Shown here: positions 10,213 to 22,800 of the stretch, one piece after another
Layout of the letters: every line of letters begins with the position of its first letter
How positions within the stretch are numbered: position 1 is the first letter of the stretch
NCBI RefSeq assembly: GCF_024362695.1
Contig: NC_065417.1
Coordinates: 6,875,001 to 6,939,000 of the forward strand
Direction: 5' to 3'
Length of the DNA stretch: 64,000 nt
Origin: Pectinophora gossypiella
Lineage: Eukaryota; Arthropoda; Insecta; Lepidoptera; Gelechiidae
Translations under genes and position numbers: made by a program
The notes under the pieces: generated by a model
Told to the model about the DNA's origin: nothing
The model's database searches: none
The model's input: only the letters and a program-made list of their open reading frames with translations

Positions 10213-12994
10213 TTTTATACACCACTTACTAAGTTTACAAGGTAATTATTTCTAAACCGATTTAATTACGGATGTAGTTATAAACGTGATTACTCTAGCT
10301 TACTCACAGAAAAACTAAAATCAAATAATTAAAACGAAATAAACAACTCTGCGACGCTCACCACCATTGACGTCTAACGAATGAATGCATTCCGTTCGAG
10401 CTATACGCTCAAACGCTGTATTTACTAAAGACAAAGACCAAAAGAAGAGCGAAGATAGTAGGATAATACCATGAAACAGAAAGAGATGACAAATCCCAAA
10501 GTCATTCCTATGTCTATTGTCTATGACGTTGAATGGAACGCACTTGCAACATAACAGAAAAATGTTGCCATAAAAAAATATCGTTATAACGGTTATCATT
10601 TTGTATGGTTAACCTAACGTTTCAATAGATGGCGCTACTAATTAATAATTTGCACATACTATCCACTACATAATACCCACACAAATTATATGGGAAAAAA
10701 AACTTCAGGTTGGTAGAGTCTAGAACAATTAATAAAATTCAGTATAAGAATTATTAACAATGGAAATCTAGCCATACACTTACCTATGGTCCTAGTCATA
10801 CGAAATATAGGCACGAGATTAATTTCTGTTAATATCTATCAAAGTTTATAGAATAAGTCATATTTAACAAATTGTTAATTTCTGATGTGTAGGAACTGCA
10901 ATTATAGAATAGAATATCAAACAAAAAAAACACCACGTGTAGAGGAGCTGTAAGGCCTGTGTAGGTATGCTAACTGATAAGTACCTACTTACTTATTAAA
11001 ATAGTACGATGGAGCATGTCTACGCTACAGCATCAGAATGCCGATACCTTGACAACTCAATTAGCGAGAGCTTGCGTGGAGTGGGCTCGATGAATTAGAT
11101 CGCGCTAATTGACCACGGAGGCTTATAAAAACCAACTAATTGCGTACACACGGCGATATGTACGCACCTAGGTATGTACTTACATGGTAACTATCTTGAA
11201 TCGACGTAGACTGCTCGACGCTCTAGTCTAGTTAGCAATATGACAACTAGACATAATTTCACCTATATTGACGTCGTCGCAAATTTACTTGATCGCAAAA
11301 TGACTACATAGGTTGATTGCCACATCGTATAATGATTAATGACAATCCAGTTAAATGCAAACTGCTTTTTACAAATTTGAAATAACATAATGGTATGTAC
11401 CGCATTGTCCTTTGAGAGATGGCACATACATCACGTAGAGTCCCTAATATAAACAACCACGTGCTTTAACAGCGCTACTTAAGACCAATGCGTACCTATT
11501 GTAGCGAAGTGTAGCACTTGCTAACCAATATAAAGAAAATTTAAATGTTTTAAAGATATTTCATTACACGACGATAATAGTAAAGATAGTAGTAACAGAC
11601 ACAACAGTTAAACAGGAATTTAAGAAGAAAAATACGTAGACATTAAAGTATTTAAAAGAGAAAGCGCGTTTTAGTATACAAGTTAGAGAATTGAACCTTT
11701 GTTAAATTGATATAACGGGTATAACGTTCAGTTGACAAAATGCCGAATATACCTACCTACTTCGACTGACATTTATCATCATCTAAACCGGACCTGTTCC
11801 TGGCATGTTAGAAGTGAAACCCTTCATTGACTCCACTAATTACATAAAATAACATAGGCGACAAATTCTAATTTTAAATATCGCGCTTGTCCAAATAACA
11901 AGAGAAAACGAGAAAGTTAGAAAAGTAAAAGATTGCGATGCAGCGAAATTACGCTGCCTTATACCACACCCGAACACTTCATACAAAAAACCTTTTATTA
12001 CACAGACACTACACATTGACGTTATCGCACCTATACGCGCATCTGTATTTGTGACGTCTGACGTTATACGATTGAAGACTAAAGTAAGTCTGAGGGAGTG
12101 TGGGGTAAACCTAGCTCAACTGCTGGTGGGAAGCGGAGAGTAGTCCTATACGTACTATTATTCCTTATTATATGGCTATACCTATGTACCAATACATACT
12201 TACCAATGTTACCAATGTGTGTTGTAATGCATACCAATATTAGCGCATTGACTATAGGTATTTATTATGTTATGTTATGTTATGTATCTACCGGTGTGAG
12301 CACAGCCAAAAGTCGACACAGCAGACACTTTTTAACTGACTTAAAAAAGATGTTCTAAATTTGACCCATAGATATACATGTAGTATTGTTAGAATTGTAC
12401 AATATTCTTATACGTGAGGACCTATGTAATCTACGAGAGCTTCTAATTCTAAACATGTGTGCGAAATTTCATAGGTCCATGTATGCATATTTATATGAAG
12501 GTGTGGGAATAGTGCAAGTTTCATCAAAACTGGCTCATCAGTTTTATTATAATTTTTAAAGTTATAGCCAAAAAAATATTATTATGGAACAAAAACATGA
12601 TATCGTTGATGTCTTTTGTATGAATGAAGGCAGCCATTATCAGTGTTGGTAGGTTTGTATATTCGAGTGTTTTGATAACGTACTTATCCAACTACCTGAT
12701 TGTAGACGTTACAATATTTTTATTGTTTCCTACTCGAGTTAAAAGTTAGAAAAGTAATAGTAAAAAGTAATCTAAAGACATTTACGTAGTATTATTCCTT
12801 ATTCTATACGATGTAAATCACGTTTTGGATATCACGGATTCTGAACGTAGATGCAAATATTTGGATAAAAATGTTAAATTGATAGGAGTTTTCACATGGT
12901 ACATACGTATATGTACCTACTTCGGTGTACCTAACATTTCGCAGTAAACCTATGTACCTACAGCATTACATCTACTTATACACAATAAAGATGT
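10213..12994. other. DBR1-SoxE intergenic region, left part
   Basis: It holds the DBR1 promoter (within a few hundred bases of 10212; no clear TATA) and AT-rich sequence rich in TAGGTA-type words. Apart from the repeat at 11955-12175, I see no gene or RNA. A TATAAAA at about 11124 has no associated open frame. Confidence 0.4.
11955..12175 (+). repeat. Interspersed repeat family A, copy 2 (uninterrupted)
   Basis: This copy shows the whole unit without insertions. It runs from ACACTTCATACAAAAAACC through CACTACACATTGACGTTATCG, CATCTGT, ACGATTGAAG and CTGCTGGTGGGAAGCGGAG to a TATTATTCCTTATTATATGG-like end. It serves as the reference for the copies split by other elements at 2027-2435 and 19110-19650. 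Confidence 0.6.
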
Positions 12995-13165
12995 CACGCT
13001 CGAGCAATGCACTCGCCAGTAGCCGCAGGGGCCGTGTGACGTCAGAGCGGCCAGCGCGCCAATCGCGTGGCGAGGCGGTGCCATCGACGCGTGCGCACCG
13101 CCCACCACAAGCGCTGGAAAACTCGGAAAACTTCGGCACGGTAACGAGCGCGAATATGGTATACT
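12995..13165. promoter_or_regulatory. GC-rich block with a CRE palindrome upstream of SoxE
   Basis: A 170-bp GC-rich block, unlike the AT-rich surroundings, contains a perfect cAMP-response-element palindrome TGACGTCA at 13037-13044. It lies about 0.7-0.85 kb upstream of the SoxE ATG. The open frames in it are unremarkable. A regulatory role is inferred from composition and position only. Confidence 0.35.
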
Positions 13166-13424
13166 TATAAATAGCATTAATGTTTATGTGCACCTCAGAA
13201 TACAACTCAAATATTGTATATTTATAGTTCCCGTCGTCATGTTTATAATAGATATTACTTATATTCAGTTCTGTACACACGGTCGGATATGTCGTGACTT
13301 CTGAACTCAAAAAGTCAAATATATTTTTTTCTTTGTCACCAAGATTTTTATCGGTTATTAATTTATTCCAGTCGACATTATTTAAGTATCTCAGGGTCGA
13401 AATGGAATTCACTTGACACAAACC

Positions 13425-13545
13425 CTAGCGACCCTTAGGCATGTTGTCTTGTGGAACCCGCAGCGCTCCTCATTAGTCCGGCCAAGTAGCGAATACCGTC
13501 AAATGCCGTGTGATGCAAAACTACAAAAGACATGTCAAAAAACAA
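13425..13545 (+). mobile_element. Retroelement 3' fragment
   Basis: It shares the landmarks GCGCTCCTCATTAGTCCGGC / CCAAGT and a run of A's after CATGTC with the longer copy at 28140-28620. It is noncoding and 5'-truncated, in the proximal SoxE upstream region. Confidence 0.45.
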
Positions 13546-13619
13546 AATACCCTGCCTATGCCTACGTTCTATAGGTAGGTACCTAACTTTTTTATCCCTA
13601 ATTGAAAAACTACAATCTA

Positions 13620-13857
13620 ATCGTCCAAGTAAACAAATAGTTGCGCGGTATCAAAGCGGTTGGCCCCTTCTGTCGAACGCGCTTTTATAGTAGCGCGCGC
13701 GCATAAGGGACTCTTTATACTCCATGCGCGCGAGTGGATCGCACGCGCGCTGCTCCCGCGACTAAACATACGAACTAACTACCACCCAATAGTACCAACT
13801 TAAAAACTTTAATTTTATTTTGACTTTTTTGTGTGGAGTGTGGACAGTACTGTGACC
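13620..13857 (+). promoter_or_regulatory. Probable SoxE core promoter and 5'UTR
   Basis: TATA-like TTTTATAG (13683-13690) and TTTATA (13714-13719) lie 140-175 bp before the SoxE ATG. They are inside a striking alternating GC stretch (GCGCGCGCGCAT near 13692 and ATGCGCGCG near 13724, which form an inverted repeat). The ATG at 13858 follows a pyrimidine-rich leader. The exact start of transcription is not determinable from sequence. Confidence 0.4.
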
Positions 13858-16800
13858 ATGAGTTGGGAAGAGCATAGACCGTGTGACAAGGTGGAGATCA
13901 ACGAAGCTGTGGGGAAGCTGCTGCAGAGCTTTAACTATGAAACCATCGTGCCACAGCCTGCCAAGTAAGCAGACATGTTTCTTTGTACTTAAGTAAAATA
14001 TATAAATATATCGTTACTGGAAAGGCAAAATTACGTAAACGCCAAAATGCCACTTCAAGAAAAAGCCGTTTCAAGTATTTTATTCGTTTTTCATTATAAC
14101 TTTTTACCCAATCCAATCCAAACCAATTATTTTTATCCAATTGAGATAACGTCAACGTAAGCTTACATTGTTTTTTCAATTTCTAAGTCTAGCAATAGAT
14201 ACCATAAGATGGACTACTATTTTAGGATATTTCGGCGCTTATGTAATTTTGCCTTTCCAGTGACGATATGTATTTATCTTTTTTAAAAACACATCCTGGT
14301 GTCTTCCTCTTCTTATCGTGTGGGTTGTGAGGTGGAATACCAACCTCATCAACCCTGGTGTCAGGGTGATTCTTGTGTGATTTTCTTTTCAACAACCTCT
14401 ATTTCATTCAATTAATTTCATTTCGAGTAAATAAATTAAACTACTTACAACTTTTATTTAGATTGAAACTTAATAAACTTAACCTACTTAATGAGAAAAA
14501 TTCCAGAATACGTTCCTCAAAAACAATATAGATGGCGCTGTACAGATTTTTCTTAATTTAACAATACAATACAATAAAATACAATACAATACAATACAAA
14601 AACTCTTTATTGCACTTAAATCACATTAAAAATACATTAGTATTATAATTAAATTGGTAGTTTAACCTTCTAATAGAAGACTTATGCATCTTTTATCTTT
14701 GTTTTTGGGTATAAATCTTCTTCTTCTATCGTGTGGGTTGTGAGGTGAATTACCAACCTCATCAACCCTGGTGTCAGGGTTATTATTGAGCCGCCAAAGG
14801 CCCCTGACATGACTCATATAACGACTACGTACTTACATCAGTAAGTAGTAACCGGGACCAACGGCTTAACGTGCCTTCCGAAGCACGGATCGTCTTACTT
14901 TCGGACAATCAGGTGATCAGCCTGTAATGTCCTAACCAACTAGGGACCACAAAGTAATTTTTGTGATAATATGTCCCCACCGGGAATCGAACCCGGGATC
15001 TCCGGATCGTGAGCCCAACGCTCAACCACTGGACCACGGAGGTCGTTTGGGTATAAATGATGGCCCTTTTTATTACACCCAGGCACAATTACTTTTACCA
15101 CCTATTATTATTCTGATCAAAATAAAGAGAAGCAATATGTAAGTACCAACATAATTCTGTACATAATATATTATGATCCAAATATCAAGCTACAATTGTT
15201 TTTTTTATATATATGTTTCTGCCATTACATTGTATTTTAGAGTACCCGATTAATGAGAAAATAGGTTCTTATCATGTCATTGTCCTAACCAAACTAGGGA
15301 TCACCAAATGATTTTCGTGATTTGTCCCACCGGGATTGATCCCGGGACCTTCGGATCGTGTGGCTCAAACCACTGAACCACGGAGGCCGTTACATAATTA
15401 ACACGTGTTACCTACTAAAATCGTTATTAGTTACTTACTTGAATTCAATAAATAATAATAATTTAAGTACTGAAAGTTTCGTAAGCGTAATGTAACACTA
15501 TCCGTTCTGTAACCACGAATTCGGCGCAAGAGCAATCGGAAATGGAATTAGTGTGGCTTGTCAAGTACCTCTACGGAGCTTATAAATATTTTATATCAGT
15601 TTGTTTATCATACAATAACAGAATCGTATTCACTGATGACCTGAGACCAAATTCGAAGTTTCAGGTGGGTTTCGTGGTCGGATTCATTTAGGAATGCACT
15701 TTTCTTAATTGTTGTATTGAGTTGATGTTTCTCTACGAATGAAGGTAGTAAACAAAAGGAGGTATGAACTGAGTATTAAAACGTACTCTATAGGATATAT
15801 TACCTATATGTATAATTAATGTTACTTTGAATTCGTGTTAGGATCATAGATAAATGATATCACGTGGTTTCCAAGACTTTTGCCCGGTTAATGGCAATAG
15901 TCTCGCTTCCTATTACATGGGACATAATCATAGCTGGCGAGAAGTTGGATGTATATACTATACACTTCTGCCTACCCCATACGTGGATACATGTTTTGTT
16001 GTGTCAACTTAATCAAATCCCGCCAGGATAGTGGGATGTAGGTATATAATATACGTATATGTATACTTTACACATCTGCCTACCCCTTTAGGACACAAAC
16101 GTGTTGTTATGTTATGTTGTATATTAAGTAAGTATGTTATCTTATCATTATAACAAGATCTTAAACGACTTGGGCAGCCGGAAGGGCAATTTTATAAGTT
16201 ATTTTTTCCATTGCACAGCCTTTAGTGGGCAGCGGCGGCTTAAAAGAGAAGAACTTATTATAAATTACAAAGTTATTATTCACTCGAAGCCATTATTGAT
16301 AAGCAAAGACTACAACTCATCCCGCATTTAATATATTACGCAGTTTGTTGACGATTGCTTCGAATGATTGTGAATGATGTTGATGAATAGTTAGTAGATG
16401 CAGCTTACGTAAAGAATTAGATAAAATTGCAGTAACCACCCTTGACCCAACCTGTCGCCTTGGATTCGCCCTTGAGTAGATGTTCTGCCCATGAGTAGAT
16501 TTTATTGGAGAAAATCAAGATACTTACCTATTTCAATAGAAATCATAACAATTACTTGATAGACTTAAAAATAAACCTTGCAAACTTTTAAAATCAATAG
16601 TTTAGTTGTAACGATTACTGAGGGGGATGATACAGACCGTGATTCTGAGTTGACATCAAATGGAATTTCTTGTCGGAAAAAATTTCAGTTCCATACTTTT
16701 GCGACGGAAAATTTCACTTCGATCATGGTCTGAATCATCCATCAAAGTTTTCGTTACGATGTCGCTGACACCGTGTATTTACCTACCTACTTATTATAAT

Positions 16801-19800
16801 AATGAAACGATTGTTATACATACTCATACAAATGGCGATCGCAAAGTAAGCTTTTTTCATGTAATGTTAAACAAATTACGAAAACAGTACCTAGGAAAAA
16901 TAATAAAGATATCTACTATCACCACCTCTAGCCTTTTAATTCAAATTCAAATTCAAAAATATCTTTATTCAGTAGGTAACATAGTTACACTTTGAATCGT
17001 CAATTTTACATAACGAACGTCTTATCCGCCTAAAACTACTGCAGCTTCTCACAACCTGTATAGCCGGGGAAAAGAAGCTGCAAGAAAAACCTCGGCACAG
17101 GGCCCTAGACGTTCTTTAAAAAAATAAAAATAAACATAAAATATTGGTATACAATTGAGTAATTTAGCTGCCTAATATCAGTTCTCAGACAGTTAATCCC
17201 ATGCATTCATATCTTCTAAATAATCACTAACTTCATAATAACCTTTTTTGTAAAGTTTTTGTTTAACTACTGTCTTAAAACAGTTGAAAGGCAAATTCTG
17301 AATGTCAATGGGAATCTTATTGTAAAAACGTATACATTGCCCCTTAAAAGATTTAGTAATCTTATGTAATCGACTGACTTGTAAAGCAAGTTTATTTTTA
17401 TTCCTGGTATTAACAATATGCCGATCGCTATTTTTTGCAAATAATCCTATATGTTTTTTTACATATATTAAGTTTTCAAAGATATATTGTGATGCCAAAG
17501 TTAAAATATTAATTTCTTTAAATTTATTTCTAAGTGACATCTTGGGTCCCAATTTGTAAATCGCCCGAATGGCTCGCTTTTGCAGAACAAAAATGCTGTT
17601 TATATTTGCAGCATGACCCCACAGCAAGATGCCGTACGACATTAGACTGTGGAAGTAGGCAAAATAAACTAATCGCGCGGTTTCTACATCGGTTATTAAA
17701 CGAATTTTTTTGACCGCGAATGCTGCTGAGCTGAGCCTTTTGGACAACTTATCAATATGAGGACTCCATTGCAACTTAGCGTCCAAAGTAATTCCCAAAA
17801 ATACAGCAGTATCCGTGAGGTCCAATTCCTTATTTTTTACAATAATAGAATCGAGCGGCCTACTAACATTCGATAACGTAAAATAAACATATTTTGTTTT
17901 ATTTTCATTAAGTAGCAGGTTGTTTACAGTAAACCAATCCACTACCTCTGAAATGGCGTTGTTTACATCGTCAAAGGAATCTTGTCGTCTCTTTACTTTA
18001 AAAAGTAAGGAGGTATCATCTGCAAACAGCACCACCTCATGTTTTACAAGACTTTAAAACTAATTACATACATACTTATAGTTTTCATTACATTATGTAT
18101 TAATAGATATAACGCCCCAACATAAGAATCGATTGTCCCCAGTTCTGCGAAGATAAACTGAAACATGCAAAATACCTACTTCATCTTATCATAATATGGT
18201 TAATTGCTAAAGTGACCCCAAATAACAAGAAATTATTCCGTAATTAGCTATACATAAATATGCGTAATAGCCCAATGTGATAGGATAAGCACGCAGGAGG
18301 CAAGACCTCATCTTAAAGGAGTGAGCATAAAAATAACTAAATAATTTAGACTGAGTAATTTTAGCTGGCATAGCAGCTTAGCTTTTCTTTTTAACTTACG
18401 TACAATTACTTAGTACAAACGATAGGTAAATATAAAACTAATATTATGAATTTTATTTTAATATACTAAAGCTAAAAAGAAAAGAAATAAAAGTACATAA
18501 CTACAGGCTCAATTAAAAAAATGTCTTCTGTCTGATGTTTCTTTTTGCTTAAGTACTTAACTTTATTTTTTTATAAAACTAAATACCTATTGTTTATTAT
18601 TCTACTAAACTAAATACCTATTGTTGATCAAATTACGATAATTAATAGAGGCTATTGAAAATATTTTTTAAATTAAGTATGTAATACAAATAGTTTATCG
18701 TAGCGAACTCCTTTCCTATTTACCAATAATTTCCTCTTTGTCAGAATCCAAGAAGTATTAAGTAAATTTATAGGCATTAACCGACCCGGGGTCACAGGCG
18801 CTTCTTCAGCTAACTTATGCCCCGAGCCGCTCTAATTGAATATCTTATCAACCAACCGGCCATTACTTCTATCTGGCGGTGCTTCACATCTTGCTATCGT
18901 CTACGGTGAGCTTATTTGTCACTGTGGACAAATTGTGACAAACCACCCTCAGATATTTGATTGATTTATGAGGTTTTACAAACGGCTCTACAAGTATTGA
19001 TGGTGGTGCATTACGTCCCTAAGCCAAAGAAGTACTCTCAGCAATGGCACGGTTGAAGAGAAAAGCTTCTTATAGTATAGGTAACCTACCTTATCATACC
19101 CGGCACGGCATGTCTTGGAAGCGCAATCATATGATGTCTTTGTCTATAGAGCACACCCCAGACACTTCATACAAACAACCTCGTTTTACACAGTCACTAC
19201 ACATTGACATGAGGAGCTCGGTGACGCAGCGGTAAACGCGCTCGGTCTGCGATTGTTGAAGTTAAGCAACTTTCGCAAAGGCCGGTCATAGGATGGGTGA
19301 CCACAAAAAAAAAGTTTTCATCTCGAGCTCCTCCGTGCTTCGGAAGGCACGTTAAGCCGTTGGTCCCGGCTGCATTAGCAGTCGTTAATAACCACCAATC
19401 CGCACTGGGCCCGCGTGGTGGTTTAAGGCCCGATATCCCTATCCGTCCATAGGGAAGGCCCGTGCCCGAGCAGTGGGGACGTTAATAAGCTGATGATGAT
19501 GATGACACATTGACATTATCGTACACGCGCATCTGTGTGTGTGACGCCTGACACCATACGATTCAAGTCTAAACTAAGTTCGAAGGGGGTGAGAACCTAG
19601 CTCACACGCTTGCCGTTCTATACGGAGTATTTTTCCTTATTCTATACTTAGAGAATATAAATCATAATAATATGCGTTGTGCTGGTAACAATACAATACA
19701 AAACTCTTTATTGGACTGAAAACATACGTTAAGGTAAAAAATGAATAAGTACATCTGACTTCGTGATTTTATTCCAAAGAGTGGCTGCGAGTTGTCTTCT

Positions 19801-22800
19801 GTCTACTTATGGTTCTGCTCTGCCCATTGGGGATTACGAGCATGGTATAAATGTTAGTCACAAGGCTATGGCGAAGAAGATAAGTAATTCCGTAACAGCT
19901 GCCGTTTATCAAAAAGTGAATTTGCTGATAAATACGTACGGTATCTTGCCTGAAAACCAAAGTATCGCTTTGCTATTTATTTACATTAGCAGAGATATAT
20001 ATATAAGTACATAAGTACCTACTCCATAAAAACCAGCCTTCAGAATAGACGCGTCACCGGCTGACGAATATCTGTCACGGTCGTGTTGTAAAACGGAGGA
20101 CATTGGCTAGCGACTAGTTTTAAAACTCGACTAGGAAAGCACCTATTTGACAGATTTAACATGACAATAAAAATATCAAGTTCCTGCTCTGCAATGTTTC
20201 CGCAGACGACACGTCAGACAGGGCAAAGTGGTAAAAAAACGAAAGCAAACCCCACCATCATGTGAAAATAATGCAACGGATAGAGAGAATTCCCCTGCTT
20301 TTGAGTCTTAGTTATGACAAACATAAATCGTATTAGTTAGGTTCTCCCAAATTTGCTTCTTTTAATCAATCTAATCTACATACATAAACTCACGCGTATT
20401 TCCGGGGTAAGCAGTGACTATAGAATTCCATTTTCTTCGATCCTGACACACTTCTCTTGCTTCCGCCACATTCATCAATCGTTTCATACACCGCCGATTC
20501 AGAGTAGATCTTACTGAACCTTTTATTTTTTTAATCAATCTAATTATTAATTATAGCTTTGTTTACACACTTGAAATTCGTTGTCTTACTTTATTATAAA
20601 GTTAGTAGGTACCAAGTAGTACTTACCTAGAATGACGATGAAATATTAAGTAAACTTATTGTCTTTGGATCAAAGTTATGTTCAATACCATGATTATAAA
20701 TGAACAGAATAGAATATTCTATGGGCCAACTACCGGTCAGAATGTCGATTGGGATTCTATGCATTATTTATTATTATCTTTGACTAATGCTTTCCGGAAT
20801 CCATTCAAGTACTTACTACATAATCAGCCCTCCTCTAAATTGAATTAATAATTTTGGGTAAATTTTAATTTAGTCTGTATACATCCCATTGCTGGGCACA
20901 GGCCTCCCCTCAATCAAGCGGAGGGGCTATGGAGCATACTCCATTATACTGCTTGTCACATGTATATACAGGATGTTAGTGACATCGTAAAAAAACCGAG
21001 AGGGATGATTCAGCTCATTATTCTAAGCTAATATCAAGTGGAATTTTCGATCGTGAAAGTATAGAATTGAAAATAATTTAAAAAACTAAAAAAAATCATG
21101 AATTTTGCGACGGAAAATTCTAACTCAGAATCATGGTTTGAATCATCCCCCTCAGAATTCGTTACGATGTCACTAACACCCTGTATGTTATGTTAATTTC
21201 TATAACTTAGAAGGAATGACACAGAATACAACTCCATATCATCATAGCACCCTCCTTAACTTTACCCTCTACGTTACCTTACAAGTTTTTTCACCACAAA
21301 GATGTTATCATGTTCCTGTGTTCTGGGATTTATTTCCGCAGATAGTGTGGACAAACATTCCCACCGGTGAGGGGAGTGGAGGGGGTGGGGGGAATAAGAA
21401 GGAGTGGGAGGGAGGGGAGTTGAAGTTCTTATCTAGTCCTGCGGGAGTTCCCGGCTTATTGAAGCAATCGCAAAAAAACGACAGAAATTCTGTGAAATAA
21501 GTTGGTAGATTTTTAATTCAAAGAACTGAACAAAAGTTAATGCATATGTACCTATTGAATATCATCTGAGACAAATCTACAATAGGTACCTAAGTCACGT
21601 CAAAAAGATACACATAATATAACGCCTATTTCCCGTCAGGGTAGAGAGACCACGGAATTCCATTTACTACTATCCTAACACACCATTTTTGCTTTTTCTA
21701 CTGTCATAAAAGTCTACAATAAAGTAAGTCCGTCGATCTCTTCTTATCCTCGTGGAAGAACGAAGTCAAGAGCAAACCCATCTTAATTAAAAAAAAGTCA
21801 AAGTGAGGGAGTGTGGGTGGGGGTGTGGATAAGTGTGTAAGTCTAGTTTTTAGCTAGGTACTAAAATTAAATAAAATTATACTTACTATAAATAGTATTA
21901 CACTGACCAGTCTATTTAACCGGAGTTGTATGCAAAATATTGCCACTATGTACATATCTGGCATTTCGACAGCGTGGTTAAAGAGGGTAAAGGAAACGGA
22001 ATTATCGTTGTTGTCCAACCGACTAAGTTAAATTAAACTAACTCAAGCCTCGAAATGTAAAGAATCTACTAAGAACCCTTTGATCCAAAAGGACAAGTTA
22101 TACCTACATTTACCCCAAAACATCCATCAGAATTTATTACTGTTTTAAACTTCCTTTATTACCCCCAATGTCTTAGCCCATCGTCTTAGTTTGCAGGATT
22201 CATCAACATGCGTCGTTCCCTTTGAAAAGGCCGGCAGATTAGGGCTTCCGCGCCTGCGCGACCGCTGCGCGCAAACAGTGTGCGCAGCGGTTGGAGCATG
22301 CGCAGTAAGTGGGGGCGCAAACAATGCGCGTGCACCGCCTGACACAGGTGCCGGCGGAACTTGCGCCCTGTTTGCGCTGCGTGGGCGCACTTTGACATTT
22401 GAACTCTTAATCCTGTACAAATAGTGTGTCAGGATGGTTTTGTGATGAGCGAAAATACGTACCGTGCAGTTGTAAATCAAAGTACTAGAAGAAAAGTTCT
22501 AAATTTAAGGCACATCGCTGAAAATGGGAGGAATAAAAGTAAAATACTTACTCTAAAATGAGGTATTCACAGTTAATTAATACTACTTATTTTATTTTAC
22601 AGTTTTACATTCAGCCATTACAGTAAAAACCAATTCGACTGAAACAAACACATATAAGACATAAAAATTATTATTATTTAACTTAACACCTTTTCATAAA
22701 ATAATGGACTTAAGTATACCAATCTTTAAATTGCGCTTACTTGTAAGTAGTAAAAAACATATTATGTTGGTATTTTTAAATAACAACGTGTTGCTCTAGT

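Noticed and set aside
10321..10599. 92-codon minus-strand frame upstream of DBR1
   Set aside because: Lies in the DBR1 upstream region, starts without context, no domain; judged chance.
14560..14645. CRISPR-like or satellite array from (ACAAT)n
   Set aside because: It is the microsatellite tail of a LINE 3' end; no spacers or longer units.
19763..20014. 83-codon plus-strand open frame
   Set aside because: No family, no coding-like composition, no splice context; within repeat-rich SoxE intron.
22145..22480. Open frames in both directions across the GC island
   Set aside because: GC-rich DNA lacks stop codons by chance; the translations are low-complexity and mutually contradictory.
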